Shown here: one piece after another, positions 43,265 to 54,720 of the stretch
How positions within the stretch are numbered: the stretch's first letter is position 1
Layout: the number at the start of each line of letters is the position of its first letter
Source: Proteles cristata cristata
Taxonomy: Eukaryota; Chordata; Mammalia; Carnivora; Hyaenidae
Reading direction: 5' to 3'
Assembly: GCA_017311185.1 (NCBI GenBank)
Contig: JAESUZ010004517.1
Coordinates: forward strand, 248,001-312,000
Length of the DNA stretch: 64,000 bases
The notes under the pieces: generated by a model
Told to the model about the DNA's origin: nothing
Seen by the model: the letters and a program-made list of their open reading frames with translations, nothing else
The model's database searches: none
Made by a program: the position numbers and the translations under genes

Positions 43265-43287
43265 TTCTTCTCAGTAGTGTGGGCCAC
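43265..43287 (-). other. BTNL9: BTNL9 5' UTR part of the start-codon exon
   Basis: The 23 nt before the ATG follow a good acceptor ('gttcctctccag'), so the start-codon exon is probably preceded by at least one noncoding exon. Confidence 0.6.
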
Positions 43288-43467
43288 CTGGAGAGGAACA
43301 AAGAGATGCTGGAATGGATGCAAGAGAGCTGGAACAGACCAGCAGGCCTAAGGTCTGTTGCTGTCTCAATTATTTTTTATAATTAGCTTTTAAAATAGTT
43401 CTTACTAATCTCAATGCCTGGCTTCTTTTAAACCATAACCGGATGTGAGAGCTATTTCTAATCTTAC

Positions 43468-43515
43468 CAGGTATCACTGCTAGTGGTGCTCCTGGACATG
43501 CTTGGACTCATGAAG
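43468..43515 (-). other. candidate BTNL9 noncoding 5' exon
   Basis: On the minus strand a strong acceptor ('ttgtctccttgcag') and a strong donor ('CTG|GTAAGA') enclose 48 nt. Joined to 43287 it would bring two in-frame upstream ATGs (43509-43511 and 43497-43499). These open a 53-codon frame that overlaps the BTNL9 start and stops at 43173-43175. Splice-site quality is the only evidence. Confidence 0.3.
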
Positions 43516-45375
43516 CTGCAAGGAGACAAGGCCAAAGGGTCCCAGAGGAAATAAATTCTCAAGTTTGCATTGTTTAGATTCAGGAATAGAGCCACACATT
43601 GTGTATGGGCGCAGCTGGGATTGAGTGACTTTCCCCAAACAAAAGGAAATCTATAAGGACTCTCAGAGGCATTTTCATTCTCCCTGACCTACTTCCCTTT
43701 GGCCTAGAACATCAGGTACACAAACAGAGGAACAGACACAGAGTTCTGACGTGGGATTTTTCAGAAGTGAGATGCATGCCTGGCATCAGCCTGCCAGCTC
43801 CAACAACAGCTGAGATGCCTTCATCCAGTCCTAAAACCTCAAGTGGAGATTCCACGAGGTCAGCTAGTGACTTTTCCTGTCTCTGGAAGATGTCTCTTCT
43901 AGGCCACATTAATGGGGTCGTCCTATCTAGCCACATCCCCCATTAAGGGTCTAATAGACCCATCTCTAGCATTGGCAAGGGACGTCGCCTTTCAGTCCTA
44001 AAACTCCCATGGGACCTGCAGTAACATTTCACAGTTTGATAGCCAGGGAGTGTGGGCAGCCCATACATCCTGGAAGACATACAATCTTTCCACATCTCTC
44101 CTCAGTTTAGTGGTGGGACTTTATGCAGGTTCTATAACTGGCTGAACCTCGATTTCTTTGCCTGAACAATGGAAGAAACCAATGCTGACTCAGGGGCCAT
44201 TAAGCCTTCCATGGGAGTGCTAGGTGCTCTTTAATAAATAAGAGCCAGCACCTCTCTCTGTCTCCACCTTCCAAACTTCTTGTTCTCTATCTTCTTTCAG
44301 AAACTGCACCCTTCTCCTTTAGCTCCATCATAGTACCCACAAGGGGAAGGCAGATTTATTCAGCCTCTCCCAGTCTCCCCTTCTCCCTTTTCTGTCACCC
44401 CACCCCTTTGCTTTATTCTCCTTCTTCTGAAAACATGTTCTTGATGTTCTGTGACTGAAAAACCTTACCCACACGGTAATAGCATCATTAGGGTATAAAG
44501 ACTGTAAAAGCTGCTGGATCCTATAGCAGAGGAGTGGTCAGAGGAGGTCTATAGTAAGTTAATGGTGTGTGTAAGTTGAGGGGAAGGGAAAATTCCTGAA
44601 CTGGAAGGACCCAGCCAATGGGAATACAACAGTGAGTGGGTAATGACCTGTGAAGCCCTCCCCTCCTAGAATTCACATGCAGGTGGGCAGGCAGAAGGAC
44701 AAGTTAGAACAGCTGTATTAATGCTTCAAAAGGGATCCTTCAGCAGAAGAAGGTCAGAGATTCCCCCAGAGAGGGCTTGGCTACTTTGATGGCCAGTAGC
44801 TATTGGAACCACTAGTCACAATAACCAGCATAAATGGAGGCCATGGGCTAAGGTGCAGGTTCTGGCCAGACAGTCCAGACTCTTGTCCTTTTGACTGATG
44901 GAAAGAAACTGGCAGCAAAATACTCCAGAATAGGGAGATAACCCTGGCTTTGCATTTTCTATCCCTCTCCCTGTTCTCTTCTCTTCTATTTTATGGCTCA
45001 GTGTTTTCTGGACTCTCAAGATAGAGCCCCATGAAGGCAATGCCATGAGTGTATATTAGGACCAGCTAGTACTCTGCAAAACATGAGGAGCTCATATAGT
45101 ATTTATGGATCGATTTAGATCAGTCAGATTTTTAGGAATCAGTCAAGACTTGTTTTAGGTGGTAACTCAGGTTCTCCTACCACACAGCGACTGAGCATTA
45201 GACAGGCTCATAGTTAGGGACTGGCATGCCTCAGAAGAGGAGCGCATGGCCCGCTTTCCCCACCTCTTGGGGGACAGTCAGTGCATTTCAGGCCCAGGAA
45301 TTATTAGTGGGACCGCAGTTCTCTGTTGTGATACACCCATGTGAATTTCTTCACTCGGGCTGCATGGGAAGGAGG
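43516..45375. other. unassigned DNA upstream of BTNL9
   Basis: Unannotated, moderate GC, no open frame with family character, no young repeat. It could hold a BTNL9 promoter or 5' exon, but I see no TATA-plus-exon arrangement or CpG island to name. Confidence 0.45.
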
Positions 45376-45422
45376 TCATACATACATACATACATACATG
45401 TGTGCATGCACACACACACAGG
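45376..45422. repeat. (CATA)n/(CA)n microsatellite
   Basis: 'catacatacatacatac' followed by a short 'cacacacaca' tract. Confidence 0.95.
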
Positions 45423-45576
45423 CATACCTGTGCTTATGGTTACAGTAATAAAAACTAATATAAATTGAGCACTTACTATTATTATTATCATCACTAATAA
45501 GTCTGAACCACAGATAATGAAACTGAGGCACAGGAAGGCTAGGCAGTTTGCTCACATACAAAGCTAGGAGGTGGTG

Positions 45577-45813
45577 AGGGGCGCCTGGGTGTCTCAGTCG
45601 CTTAAGTGTCCGACTTCGGCTCAGGTCATGATCTCACTGTTCGTGGGTTCGAGCCCCACGTTGCGCTCTGTGATGACAGCCAGCTCAGAGCCTGGAGCCT
45701 GTTTCAGATTCTGTATCTCCCTCTCTCTCTCTGATCCTCACTTGCTTTCCCTCTCTCTCTCTCCGCCCCCCGTTTCTGAAATAAATAAAAATATTTTTAA
45801 ATTTTTTTTTTTA
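45577..45813 (+). mobile_element. CAN-SINE, plus, different subfamily
   Basis: Head 'ggggcgcctgggtgtctcag', B-box 'gttcgtgggttcgagcccca'. The tail reads 'gtttctgaaataaataaaa' and the body keeps 'gtttcagattctgt', unlike the window's majority subfamily. Target duplication 'aaagctaggaggtggtg' at 45560-45576 and 45814-45830. Confidence 0.97.
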
Positions 45814-45830
45814 AAAGCTAGGAGGTGGTG

Positions 45831-48574
45831 GAGTGGGGAGGGAGACAAACTTTCACTTGTCTGGATAGGTTCCTCACCAGTTGTGTTGTTTATCAGGGCT
45901 GGATGCACCCTCACTTTTCCTATCCTCCAGAACATGATTTCTGTTAGGGATCACCTGACTATAGCATTCACAGATCTCACATGCAGTGAAGAATTAGACT
46001 GAGTCCCCAGGTGTGAGCCACAAGACCAAGCTAAGCATGAACAATCAAGCAACCAATGAATAAAAACCCAAATCTCCCACTACTGATAAAACAACTCAAA
46101 ACTGGAGTCTCCCTCAGACCTTCTGAAAAGCATCTTCTTGGACAGGAGGGACACGCCTTTTCTCCCAATGTACAAGGCATTGAAACACCTTAAATTGGAG
46201 GGAGACCGGTGATTTCCTGAAGGACTTCAGAGGAGCTGAATTCCAGTTAGTGCCCTAATGGGCCCCACTTCTTTCCACTACTGCCTGAAGTTTACCCTTT
46301 CTGTTCTCACTGTCTAGCTTAAAAGTTCTGATCCTCACTTAAGTGCACGTACCCTGTGAGGGGAGACACTTTCAGATCTCTGCTATTTACACCACAGTGT
46401 AAATGGATTGTGGTCCATTTCTGGTGAGGAGGTTTTGCTGGGGACAGAGTCTAGAGACATAGGAAGATGGAAGATGGGGGAAGATGGAAGACCCAGTGAG
46501 GAGAAGGACAGCCAGAAAGAGAGTCTTGGGTGGGAGCCAACCTTTGCAAGTGGGGCATATTCTCTATATTCTCCCAGATACTCTGGGATGTCCCCTGAAG
46601 ACACTCGGAGGAGTAAGGGTTTCACACACTTAAGATGAAGAAATGCCACCACCCTCCACCTAGGGAGGCAGCCCATTTCTCTCTTTCCTTCTTTTCTTCT
46701 CATTTTCTCCCTGGCCTCACTCCAACCCTACCCCAATCTTCTCTTTCTGCTTCTCCAATTCCTAGATAATACCTGATGTTCCCTTAGTCTGCATTCCCTC
46801 AGCTCTTAAGTATCTCTCTAAAGATTATTTTTTTTTGCTCTTACCACTCCCATGAGCTTGGGCTGTGTAACAGCAGTGTGTTTGTCCTTCTCCCGTTCCT
46901 GCATCTCAAGCTGTACACCTTGAGGGGTAGAGTACTCTCCCACCCTCTCCCCCTCCAGTACCCACTGCAATGTCTTGCCTTCCACAAGCTGTCAATTATG
47001 CTCACTGGCTTACTCTTGTTTGATTTCAATTGGCCCACAAGAGGATTTCCACCCCTAATCTCCAAAGTAGATGAACTGCCTCAAGAAAGGACTTCAGGAA
47101 GCCCGCACTGGGGGATGAAGACTATCAGAATCCTACCTCCTCAGGTGGACCTGCCTGAATGAATATCTCCTGCTGTCCGCACTTGAAACAATCAATTCTG
47201 AAGCCAGATTTAGCCTATAAAATGACACCAACCCATCTTGTCTTTTCTTCCAAACTATTGTTTTCTGCTTTCCATTCTGAAAGGTAAGGGTTTAGACAGC
47301 TGTTGAGAATAAGCCACGTACCTGGCAGGAAGCAGCAAGGGTCTGAAATGGCAGATGATTCCTGGTGATCTTAGCTCCCTGCAAAAGACATGACTGTGGT
47401 AAAATGTCTTGGTCTCAGATACTAAGGTCCCCTGGACATGAACTTGCAGCTAAGTTCAGGGGACCAACCCATCTGTGACAGGATTACCCACCCATCTTCT
47501 ACCTTAAAACATATGCTGTTTGCTCTGCCCTTTGTTATATAAAAAGATAGAGAGAACAAAACGAGGAAGTCTCTGTCATATCCTGTTTCCGTGAGAAAAA
47601 TTATGAATTGGTATTTCCATAGACAATATCCCCCTAAGGTCTTAGAAGGAGAGGAAAGGTAGCTGGAAGCTTTGCAGAGACTTTGAATTGCAGAGGCTCA
47701 GAGCAGGGAGAAAATACTCCAGTTGGTTGCCTGAGATTTGGGGAGACCCAAGGAGACAAGATGTCCATCTTCAGCTAGCCCCTCTCTTCTCAATGTCACA
47801 GAGAAAGATGCAGAGACTGGACTGGACTATGCATTAATGGCTGGTACCCAACTTTTAACCAGCTACACTGTTCTCTGCATGGCAAGGGCAGTAAAGAAAA
47901 TAGCCTGGTAGCATTGCCATAAGTAAAACCTGCAAGAGCTATTCACATACACCTTGGAAATAGAGTAGGGCACTGGACTGAAATTTCTCCAATGGAGTGG
48001 AGCTCAAAAAGGAAGATACAAGCACATTTAACCCCACCCCATTACCATAGGCCACAGTGTAGCCACGTGGTTGTACACCTCACTGATATCCTTCCTAGGG
48101 GACAGGCCAGAGCTGGGGCACAGGTTACCTCAGGTACATGCAGGATACTCTCAAGGACTCCTGGAAATGCCTGATTGCTTGTGGAGGGGCCTGTGAAGGA
48201 ACCAGGGCTTTGAGTAAGTGGAGGTGAGAACAGTGAGTTGAAGGTGACATTCCATGTGCAGGCAGGCTGGTGCATGCATCACAGGCTTATGTATGCATAA
48301 AGATGTCCTAGGATCGCAAAGGGGCTGTGCAGCAAGCTCAAAAGGTGACTCCAGGTCCCTGGAGCTAGATAAATAGAGGAGAGCTCAGGAAAAGATTAAA
48401 CATAAAATGAGCACTGAACAAGATCAGGAGCAGGAAAATGATGAAGACAAGGGGAAGATGACAGACATTCTAAGTGGAAGTGGGTGGTAGGGATGTGTAG
48501 GGTAGGAAAAGGCTATGGGCTTGCTCTGACAGTTTATGAAACTCACCAGTAGAAGGGAAGGCGGAATAAAAATA
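45831..48574. other. unassigned DNA upstream of BTNL9
   Basis: No coding frame or nameable repeat. A purine-rich stretch lies near 46420-46520. One splice-competent minus-strand segment at 47322-47378 is listed separately. Confidence 0.45.
47322..47378 (-). other. candidate noncoding exon, minus strand
   Basis: An acceptor-like 'catgtcttttgcag' and donor 'CCAG|GTACGT' enclose 57 nt with no long open frame. Position (4 kb upstream of the BTNL9 start) and strand fit a 5' UTR exon, but there is no further support. Confidence 0.25.
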
Positions 48575-48885
48575 TGAAGTGAAGTAAGTCAGACACCATG
48601 ATTTAACTCATATGTGGAATTTAGAAACAAAACAAACAAGCAAAGGGAAAAAATGAGAGGGAGACAGTCAAAGCAAGAAACAGATTCTAAACTGTAGAGA
48701 ATAATCTGATGGCTACCAGAGGGGAGGTTAGTAGGGGAATGGGTTAAATAGGTAATGGGGATTAAGGAGTGCACTTGTCATGATGAGCACTTGGTATTGT
48801 ATGGAAGTGCTGAAACACTATATTGTGTACCTGAAATTAGTATAACACTGTATGTCAACAAACTAGAATTAAAATAAAAACTTAA
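48575..48885 (+). mobile_element. older carnivore L1 3' end, plus
   Basis: 'tgaagtaagtcagacaccat' marks the ORF2 end. The 3' UTR includes 'gatggctaccagaggggagg' and ends 'acaaactagaattaaaataa'. It is the forward version of the older 3' UTR type seen in reverse at 375-587 and 8460-8700. Confidence 0.85.
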
Positions 48886-51454
48886 AGTGAAAAAAATGGA
48901 ATAAAACTGCAAAGAATCTTTCCTGTCACATAGTGAAATGGAAAGTTATTCTATGGACAGCCAAGAGCTATTTGGAAGTTGAAAGATGTGAAGTGATTCA
49001 GTCTAGAGAAGAAAAATGGTGACTGCACTGATAGGCTATTTGGGCTATTTGGCAACATTTATCTTGACCTTTTTATCGTCCTTCCCCTGGGGTCCTCCAT
49101 GCTGGCTGGGGAAAAGAGTGACTGACACAGCAGAAATGACAAGGCCACAGGTAGAGTCCACTTCTGTGACTCTGGAGACAGCCATGCTGGGATGTGGAAG
49201 GCAGACCCCACCTATTACTGTCTGCACAGCAGACATCTCCTTGCATCTCCAGCAAGGACAGGGCCCTACGCCCCATCCACCAGCTGCATATGGTACCTCC
49301 ATTTGAAGGCCTTAGGAAACACATAAAGGCCTGTATCCAAAAAAATTTAAAAAAAGGAAAGCAAGAAAAAAAAGAAAAAAAAAGATCTCTGTACTTCCAG
49401 AAGCTATAACTGGGGAGGGAAGGACTTCCACCTGGCCGTGGACAGTGGAGAACCCACCTCCTTAGAGCTTCTCCATCAAGTTATTTAAACAAAATTTCCT
49501 TGGTGTACACCAGCCCTCACCAGGATGTTGTCTGAGGGAACTTGGGGGTAGGCCAGTGACAGAATCCCCTCCACAGCACAAAGGCCACTCTCCAGCACAG
49601 CATGGGGGCACAAGAGGAGATGCAACAAAAGCCTTGCTGAATTCACAAGCGGGTGAACTAATCCTTCTCTGCCTAGGAAAGAGAGCAAAATAAATGACAA
49701 TAAGAGGGGCTTATGATGAACTTGTGAACACAGAGGCAGGCTTGGAAAGGTTGGGGAGTCACCTCTTCTGAGTTTGGAAAAAAAAACACATTTTCTCTCA
49801 TCTTCAGAGTCCTTACAGAAACGTGTGTCGCCTTTATCTTCACCTCTCAGCCTTCTTTCCTTTTATTTTCAGCCCCTAATCTTCACCAGTCAGCACCTGA
49901 TACCATCATGTTCTGTCATATGGCATTCTACTCACCTCTTCTGTCAATCCATGCTCTTTCCCCAAGATCCTACTCATGACTCCTTCTTCCAGTGTCTTCA
50001 TGGGTGAACTCTACCTCTCTTTGTATACAAATCTCTTCCTTTTCACTCTTCAAGTTGCCCCACATAATTTGAACTTGTATAAATGTCTCATAGGGACACA
50101 TTTGTGTATGTCCTTATGTGGCTGTATTTTCATCTATAATTCTGGCTCCTGGATTTTAGGGACCAAGTCTCCTTGGCCCTTGCATATTCTCATACACCAC
50201 CAAATTACTTCTTACAAAGGAAGCTAGTCAGTTGTGTGGATTAACATACAAAAGAGGAGACAATTATTAACAGAGATGGATTTTGCTCTGTACTATTCAG
50301 GGGCAGAAAGAATGGGTTTGCTAATTTCTCACCGCCTGCTCACCTCCACTCCACTCAGCCCAAAACATGCCTCCCTGAGCTTTCCTCATTACATAACTTC
50401 CTTTGGTGTTTTCCCAAAAGCTCAGACTTAAAGTCTTGTCCCTGTTGGCCAGCAGGTACCTGATGAGGGAAACAAAGTTATGAGAAATGTAGCTTAAATT
50501 AAGCTTCTTTACAGCTTACAGCCCACTGATAGACAACTGAAACATCCAGAGTGTGACCTTGCTCAAGCAACTCATGGCTGCCTTATTTCCTTAACCTTTG
50601 TGTTTTATTAAAGATTAAAAATAAACTTATGTTAACACTAGCTAGCTCCTCAAGGTCCTGAAAACCTTGCTTTCAAATTCCTAAAAGACTTACGCTATCC
50701 CTAACCCCCACTAACTTAAAAGGATATAGTCAGTCACTTCTCACAACTCCAGGGCAGCTCTTTCTGCCCACGCATCCTGTCACATGTTTTTGCACCAAAG
50801 ATATCTCAAGAATTCTTTCTTAGCCATTTACTCAAGAACCCCATCATTTTTTGGTGCTCTTACATGGGAATTTGAGTATTTTCCTCTGCACACTGAGCGT
50901 TTCTGCAAACTTAAGGAGTACTTTCTCTTTTCTTCCTTTACTTTCATTTCAGGGGCTTTTTGAAGAGTAAGTCTTATTGGAACACTTTCATGTCAATTGC
51001 TTAGGCTGCAATCCTCTAGCCCATGACTACTTTGAAAGGAGGGGAAAGCCTGCCTTTTGGCTAGAAGTTAGTACCCTGGTCAGAACAGTAATAAGACTCA
51101 GAAACTTGATGCCCTCTCTTTATTCCTGTCCTTATACAAAGTTGTCCATTTTGGGCACAAGACAGCCACCTAAGTGACTAGCATGGCTGCCAATCTTAAG
51201 ACTCCCATTTGAAGTTTCCTCCTTATTGGCCTAATGTGATCCCCTTCACATCTCTGGTCTAGCCATTCCTGGCTTTGGGACCTCCACTGGGAATGAGCCA
51301 AAACCAATACCAGATAGAAGTAAAATCCAACCATATCCTAGGGAAGTTGGCTGTAAAGACTATATGGGTTGGAACATAGCTGGGATAATGATGACTGATG
51401 GGAAAAATAAATCAACTCTGTATGTAGATGAGTAGGAGATAAGTAATAAGGAAT
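48886..51454. other. unassigned intergenic DNA
   Basis: No gene, RNA or recent repeat recognised. An A-rich stretch occurs at about 49340-49385. Short open frames here show no family resemblance. Confidence 0.45.
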
Positions 51455-51471
51455 GAAAATACATTTTTGTT

Positions 51472-51689
51472 GGGGCTCTTGGGTGGCTTAGTTGGTTAAG
51501 CGTCCGACTTTCGCTCGGCTCATGATCTCGTGGTTTGTGGGTTCGAGCCCCGCGTCGGGCTCTGTGCTGACTGCCAGCTCAGAGCCTGGAGTCTGTTTCA
51601 GTCTGTGACTCCCTCTCTCTCTGACCTTCCCCTGCTCACGCTGTCTCTCTCTCTCTCTCCTAGAAATAAATAAAACATTTTAAAAAAAA
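51472..51689 (+). mobile_element. young CAN-SINE, plus
   Basis: Head 'ggggctcttgggtggcttag' (C-to-T changes), B-box 'gtttgtgggttcgagccccg', tail 'cctagaaataaataaaac'. A 17-bp target duplication 'gaaaatacatttttgtt' is at 51455-51471 and 51690-51706. Confidence 0.97.
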
Positions 51690-51706
51690 GAAAATACATT
51701 TTTGTT

Positions 51707-52071
51707 TAAGGTAAAAGAAAATAATTTTGTCCGAAATGAGACGCTTGTTTGCAGAAAATGGCTTAGGTCAAGATCTGAATGCAAAAAAAGTTGTAGAAGT
51801 TTCTTGAAGGAAAATCTTTGGAAAGCGATTTTATGTGTGGTTAGAATGGGCTAAGGTTGAAATGAATGGATTTTAAAAATGCACTGATACAAGATTGAAA
51901 TTCTTCTTTTCTCTCTGTTCAAAAGACAGTTTTCTTGGATTGTGGATCTGCTCTTGATTTAAAAAAATGTAAACAAAGGCTTTTTCACTTTTAACTACTA
52001 GGACAAACAAAGCTTTATGTTTGTCTTTATCAGGTCTTTCATTACTTAGTTAAAACTTCTCAGTGTTTCAA
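51707..52071. other. unassigned DNA
   Basis: AT-rich, nothing recognised before the L1 start. Confidence 0.45.
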
Positions 52072-52250
52072 GGTATCAGAGACAACACCACAAGTAATAA
52101 TTCTACAAAGAACATAATGACTCTAAACCCATCAATTTCAGTAATAACACTGAATGTAAATGGGATAAATGTTCCCATTAAAAGCATTGGGTAGAAGAAT
52201 GGATCAAAAATAAAATCCATCTGTTTGATGTCTACAAGAAACTCATTTTA

Positions 52251-53632
52251 TTTATTTTTATTTTTTTATTAAAAATGGATTTATTAAGGTATGATATACA
52301 TTCATGAAGTTAACCTATTTTCAGAGTGCAGTTCACAGATGTTTAGCAACTTTAAAGAGTTGTGGAACTATCATCACCATCCAGTTTTAGAACATTCCCA
52401 TTATTGCAGAAAGATCCCTAGTGCCCATTTGCAGTAATTTCCATTTCCACCCCTAGCCCCAGGCAACCACTAATTTGTTTTCTATCTTTATAGATTTGCC
52501 TTTTCTGGATATTTCATATAATAGAATTTCATGTAAGTGGAATCATACAATATGTGTTCTTTTATGCCCTCTTGTTTCACTTAACATTATGTTTTTGAGA
52601 TACACCATGTTGTAGCATATACAGTGCTTTGTTCCTTTTTGTTGCTGAATAGTACTCTCTCTTTTGGATACACAGTATTTTCTTTGTCCATTCAACAGTT
52701 TATGGACATATGAATTGTTTCCACTTTTTGGCTGTTTTGATTAATGTTGCTTTGAACATTTATATATAAGTTTTTATTTGAACATATGTTTTCAGTTCTC
52801 TGGGATGTATATCTAAGAATGGAATTGCTGGATTACATATTCATTCTATGTTTAGCCTTTTGATGATCTGTCAGATTGTTTTCCAAAGTGGCTGTACAAT
52901 TTTGTATTCCTGTGAAGAGAGTATGAGTTCTAATTTCTCCAACGTCTGACCAACACTTGTTAATATCAATATTATTGATTATTATTGATTGTAGCCATCC
53001 TAGTGGGTGTATTTCCTTATGGTTTTAGTGTGCCTTTCCCAGCTGGCTGATGATGTTGAGACCGTTTCATGTGCTTATTGATCATTTCTATATCATTTTT
53101 TGGGGAAATGTTTATTCAGATCATTTGCCTTTAATGTAAATTGGATTGTCTTTTTTTAATCACAAGTTTTAAAAAGATGTATTCTAGATTCAAGTCCCGT
53201 ATCAGGTATATGATTTGCCAATATTTCTTCTAGTTTGTGGCTTGTCTTTTTTTTTTTTTTACAAATAGTTTATTGTCAATTTAGTTTCCACATAACACCC
53301 AGTGCTCATCCCCACAAGTGCCCTCCTACATGCCCATCCCCCCCTCCCCTACATCCATCAGTCCTCAGTTTTTGTCAGCATTTTGTCAAGAGTTTCTCAT
53401 GATTTGCCTCTCTCCCTTTCCCCCACCATTTCCCCCTTCTTCTCCCCCTTGTTCCTCAGCTAAGTTCCTCCTAATCCTCCTATATGTGCAAACATATGAT
53501 ATTTGTCCTTCTCTGCCTGACTTATTTCACTCAGCATAACACCCTGAAGGTCCATCCATGTTGCTACACATGGCCAGATTTCATTCTTTCTCATTGCCAT
53601 GTAGTATTCCATGGTGTAGATAAACCATATCT
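52251..53632 (-). mobile_element. composite insertion: L1 3' end plus old L1 sequence (probable 3' transduction)
   Basis: A precise 18-bp duplication 'tacaagaaactcatttta' at 52233-52250 and 53633-53650 splits the host L1 ORF2. Between the copies, on the minus strand, lies first a young L1 3' end (about 53632 to 53250) with its A-run (T-run at about 53247-53261). About 1 kb of much older L1-like sequence follows (about 53245 to 52275), ending in an AATAAA-bearing A-rich tail next to the left duplication. Both parts share one orientation and one pair of duplications, which fits a single L1 transcript that read through its own poly(A) site and carried flanking DNA along. Confidence 0.8.
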
Positions 53633-53688
53633 TACAAGAAACTCATTTTAGACCTGAGGACACCTTCAGGTTGAAAGTAAGGGGATGG

Positions 53689-53903
53689 CTGGGGCGACTG
53701 GGTGGCTTATTCGGTTAAGCGTCCGACTTTCGCTTAGGTCATGATCTCGCGGTTCGTGGGTTCGGGCCCCGCGTCGGGCTCTGTGCTGACTGCCAGCTCA
53801 GAGCCTGGAGCCTGTTTCAGTCTGTGACTCCCTCTCTCTCTGACCCTCCCATGCTCACGCTGTCTCTCTCTCTCTCTCCCAATAAATAAAACATAAAAAA
53901 AAA
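53689..53903 (+). mobile_element. young CAN-SINE, plus
   Basis: Head 'tggggcgactgggtggctta', B-box 'gttcgtgggttcgggccccg', TC-rich body, short tail 'cccaataaataaaac'. Target duplication 'ttgaaagtaaggggatgg' at 53671-53688 and 53904-53921 inside L1 ORF2. Confidence 0.97.
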
Positions 53904-54570
53904 TTGAAAGTAAGGGGATGGAGAACTATCTATCATACTACGGGAAGTCAAAATAAAGCTGGAGTAGTTAAATTTATAACAGACATACTGGACTTTAAAA
54001 TAAAAGCAGTAACAAGGAATGAAGAAAGGCATTATATAATAATGACAGTTTCTATCCATCCGGAAGAGCTAACGATTATAAATGTCTATGCATCAAATAC
54101 AGAAGCACCTAAATACATAAAAACAATCACAAACAGAAACAATCTTATGGATAAGAATGTGCTAATTGCAGGGGACTTTAATACTCCACTTACAGCAATG
54201 GATAGATCAACTAGACAGAAAATCACTAAAGGAACAATGGACTTGAATGACACATTGGACTAGATGGACTTGACAGATATATTTAGAGCTCTACATCCTG
54301 AGGCCATGAAATTAACTTTCTTCTCAAGTGCGCATGGCACATTCTCCAAAATAGATCACATACTAGGACATAAAGCAGCCCTCAAAAAATGTAAAAGAAT
54401 TGAGATCATACAATGCACATTTTCAAAAGATCACAATGCTATGAAACTTGAAGTAAACCACAGTGGAAGAAGTTTGGAAAACCTCCAAAAACATGGAGGT
54501 TAAAGAACATTCTACTAAAGAACGAATAGGCCAATCAGGCATTTAAGGAAGAAATTAAAAAATATATGGC

Positions 54571-54720
54571 AACAGGGGTGATGGGGGGAGGGGAAGGGGG
54601 ATGGGCATGGGGGAAGGTACTTGTTGGGATGAGCACTGGGTGTTATATGTAAACCAACTTGACAATAAACTATCAAAAAGTTACTAACCAACTTGACAAT
54701 AAACTATCAAAAGTTCCATA
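54571..54720 (+). mobile_element. truncated L1 3' end with duplicated tail
   Basis: G-rich 3' UTR tract, 'gatgggcatgggggaaggta', then the terminal phrase 'ccaacttgacaataaactat' occurring twice in tandem (about 54653-54672 and 54689-54708). An (AT)n run follows. It interrupts the host L1 ORF2 between 'aatatatggcaa' and 'aaaatgaaaatgaaaatac'. Confidence 0.8.

Noticed and set aside
45571..46002. 143-residue plus-strand frame
   Set aside because: It starts in and is mostly a SINE; the rest has no family character.
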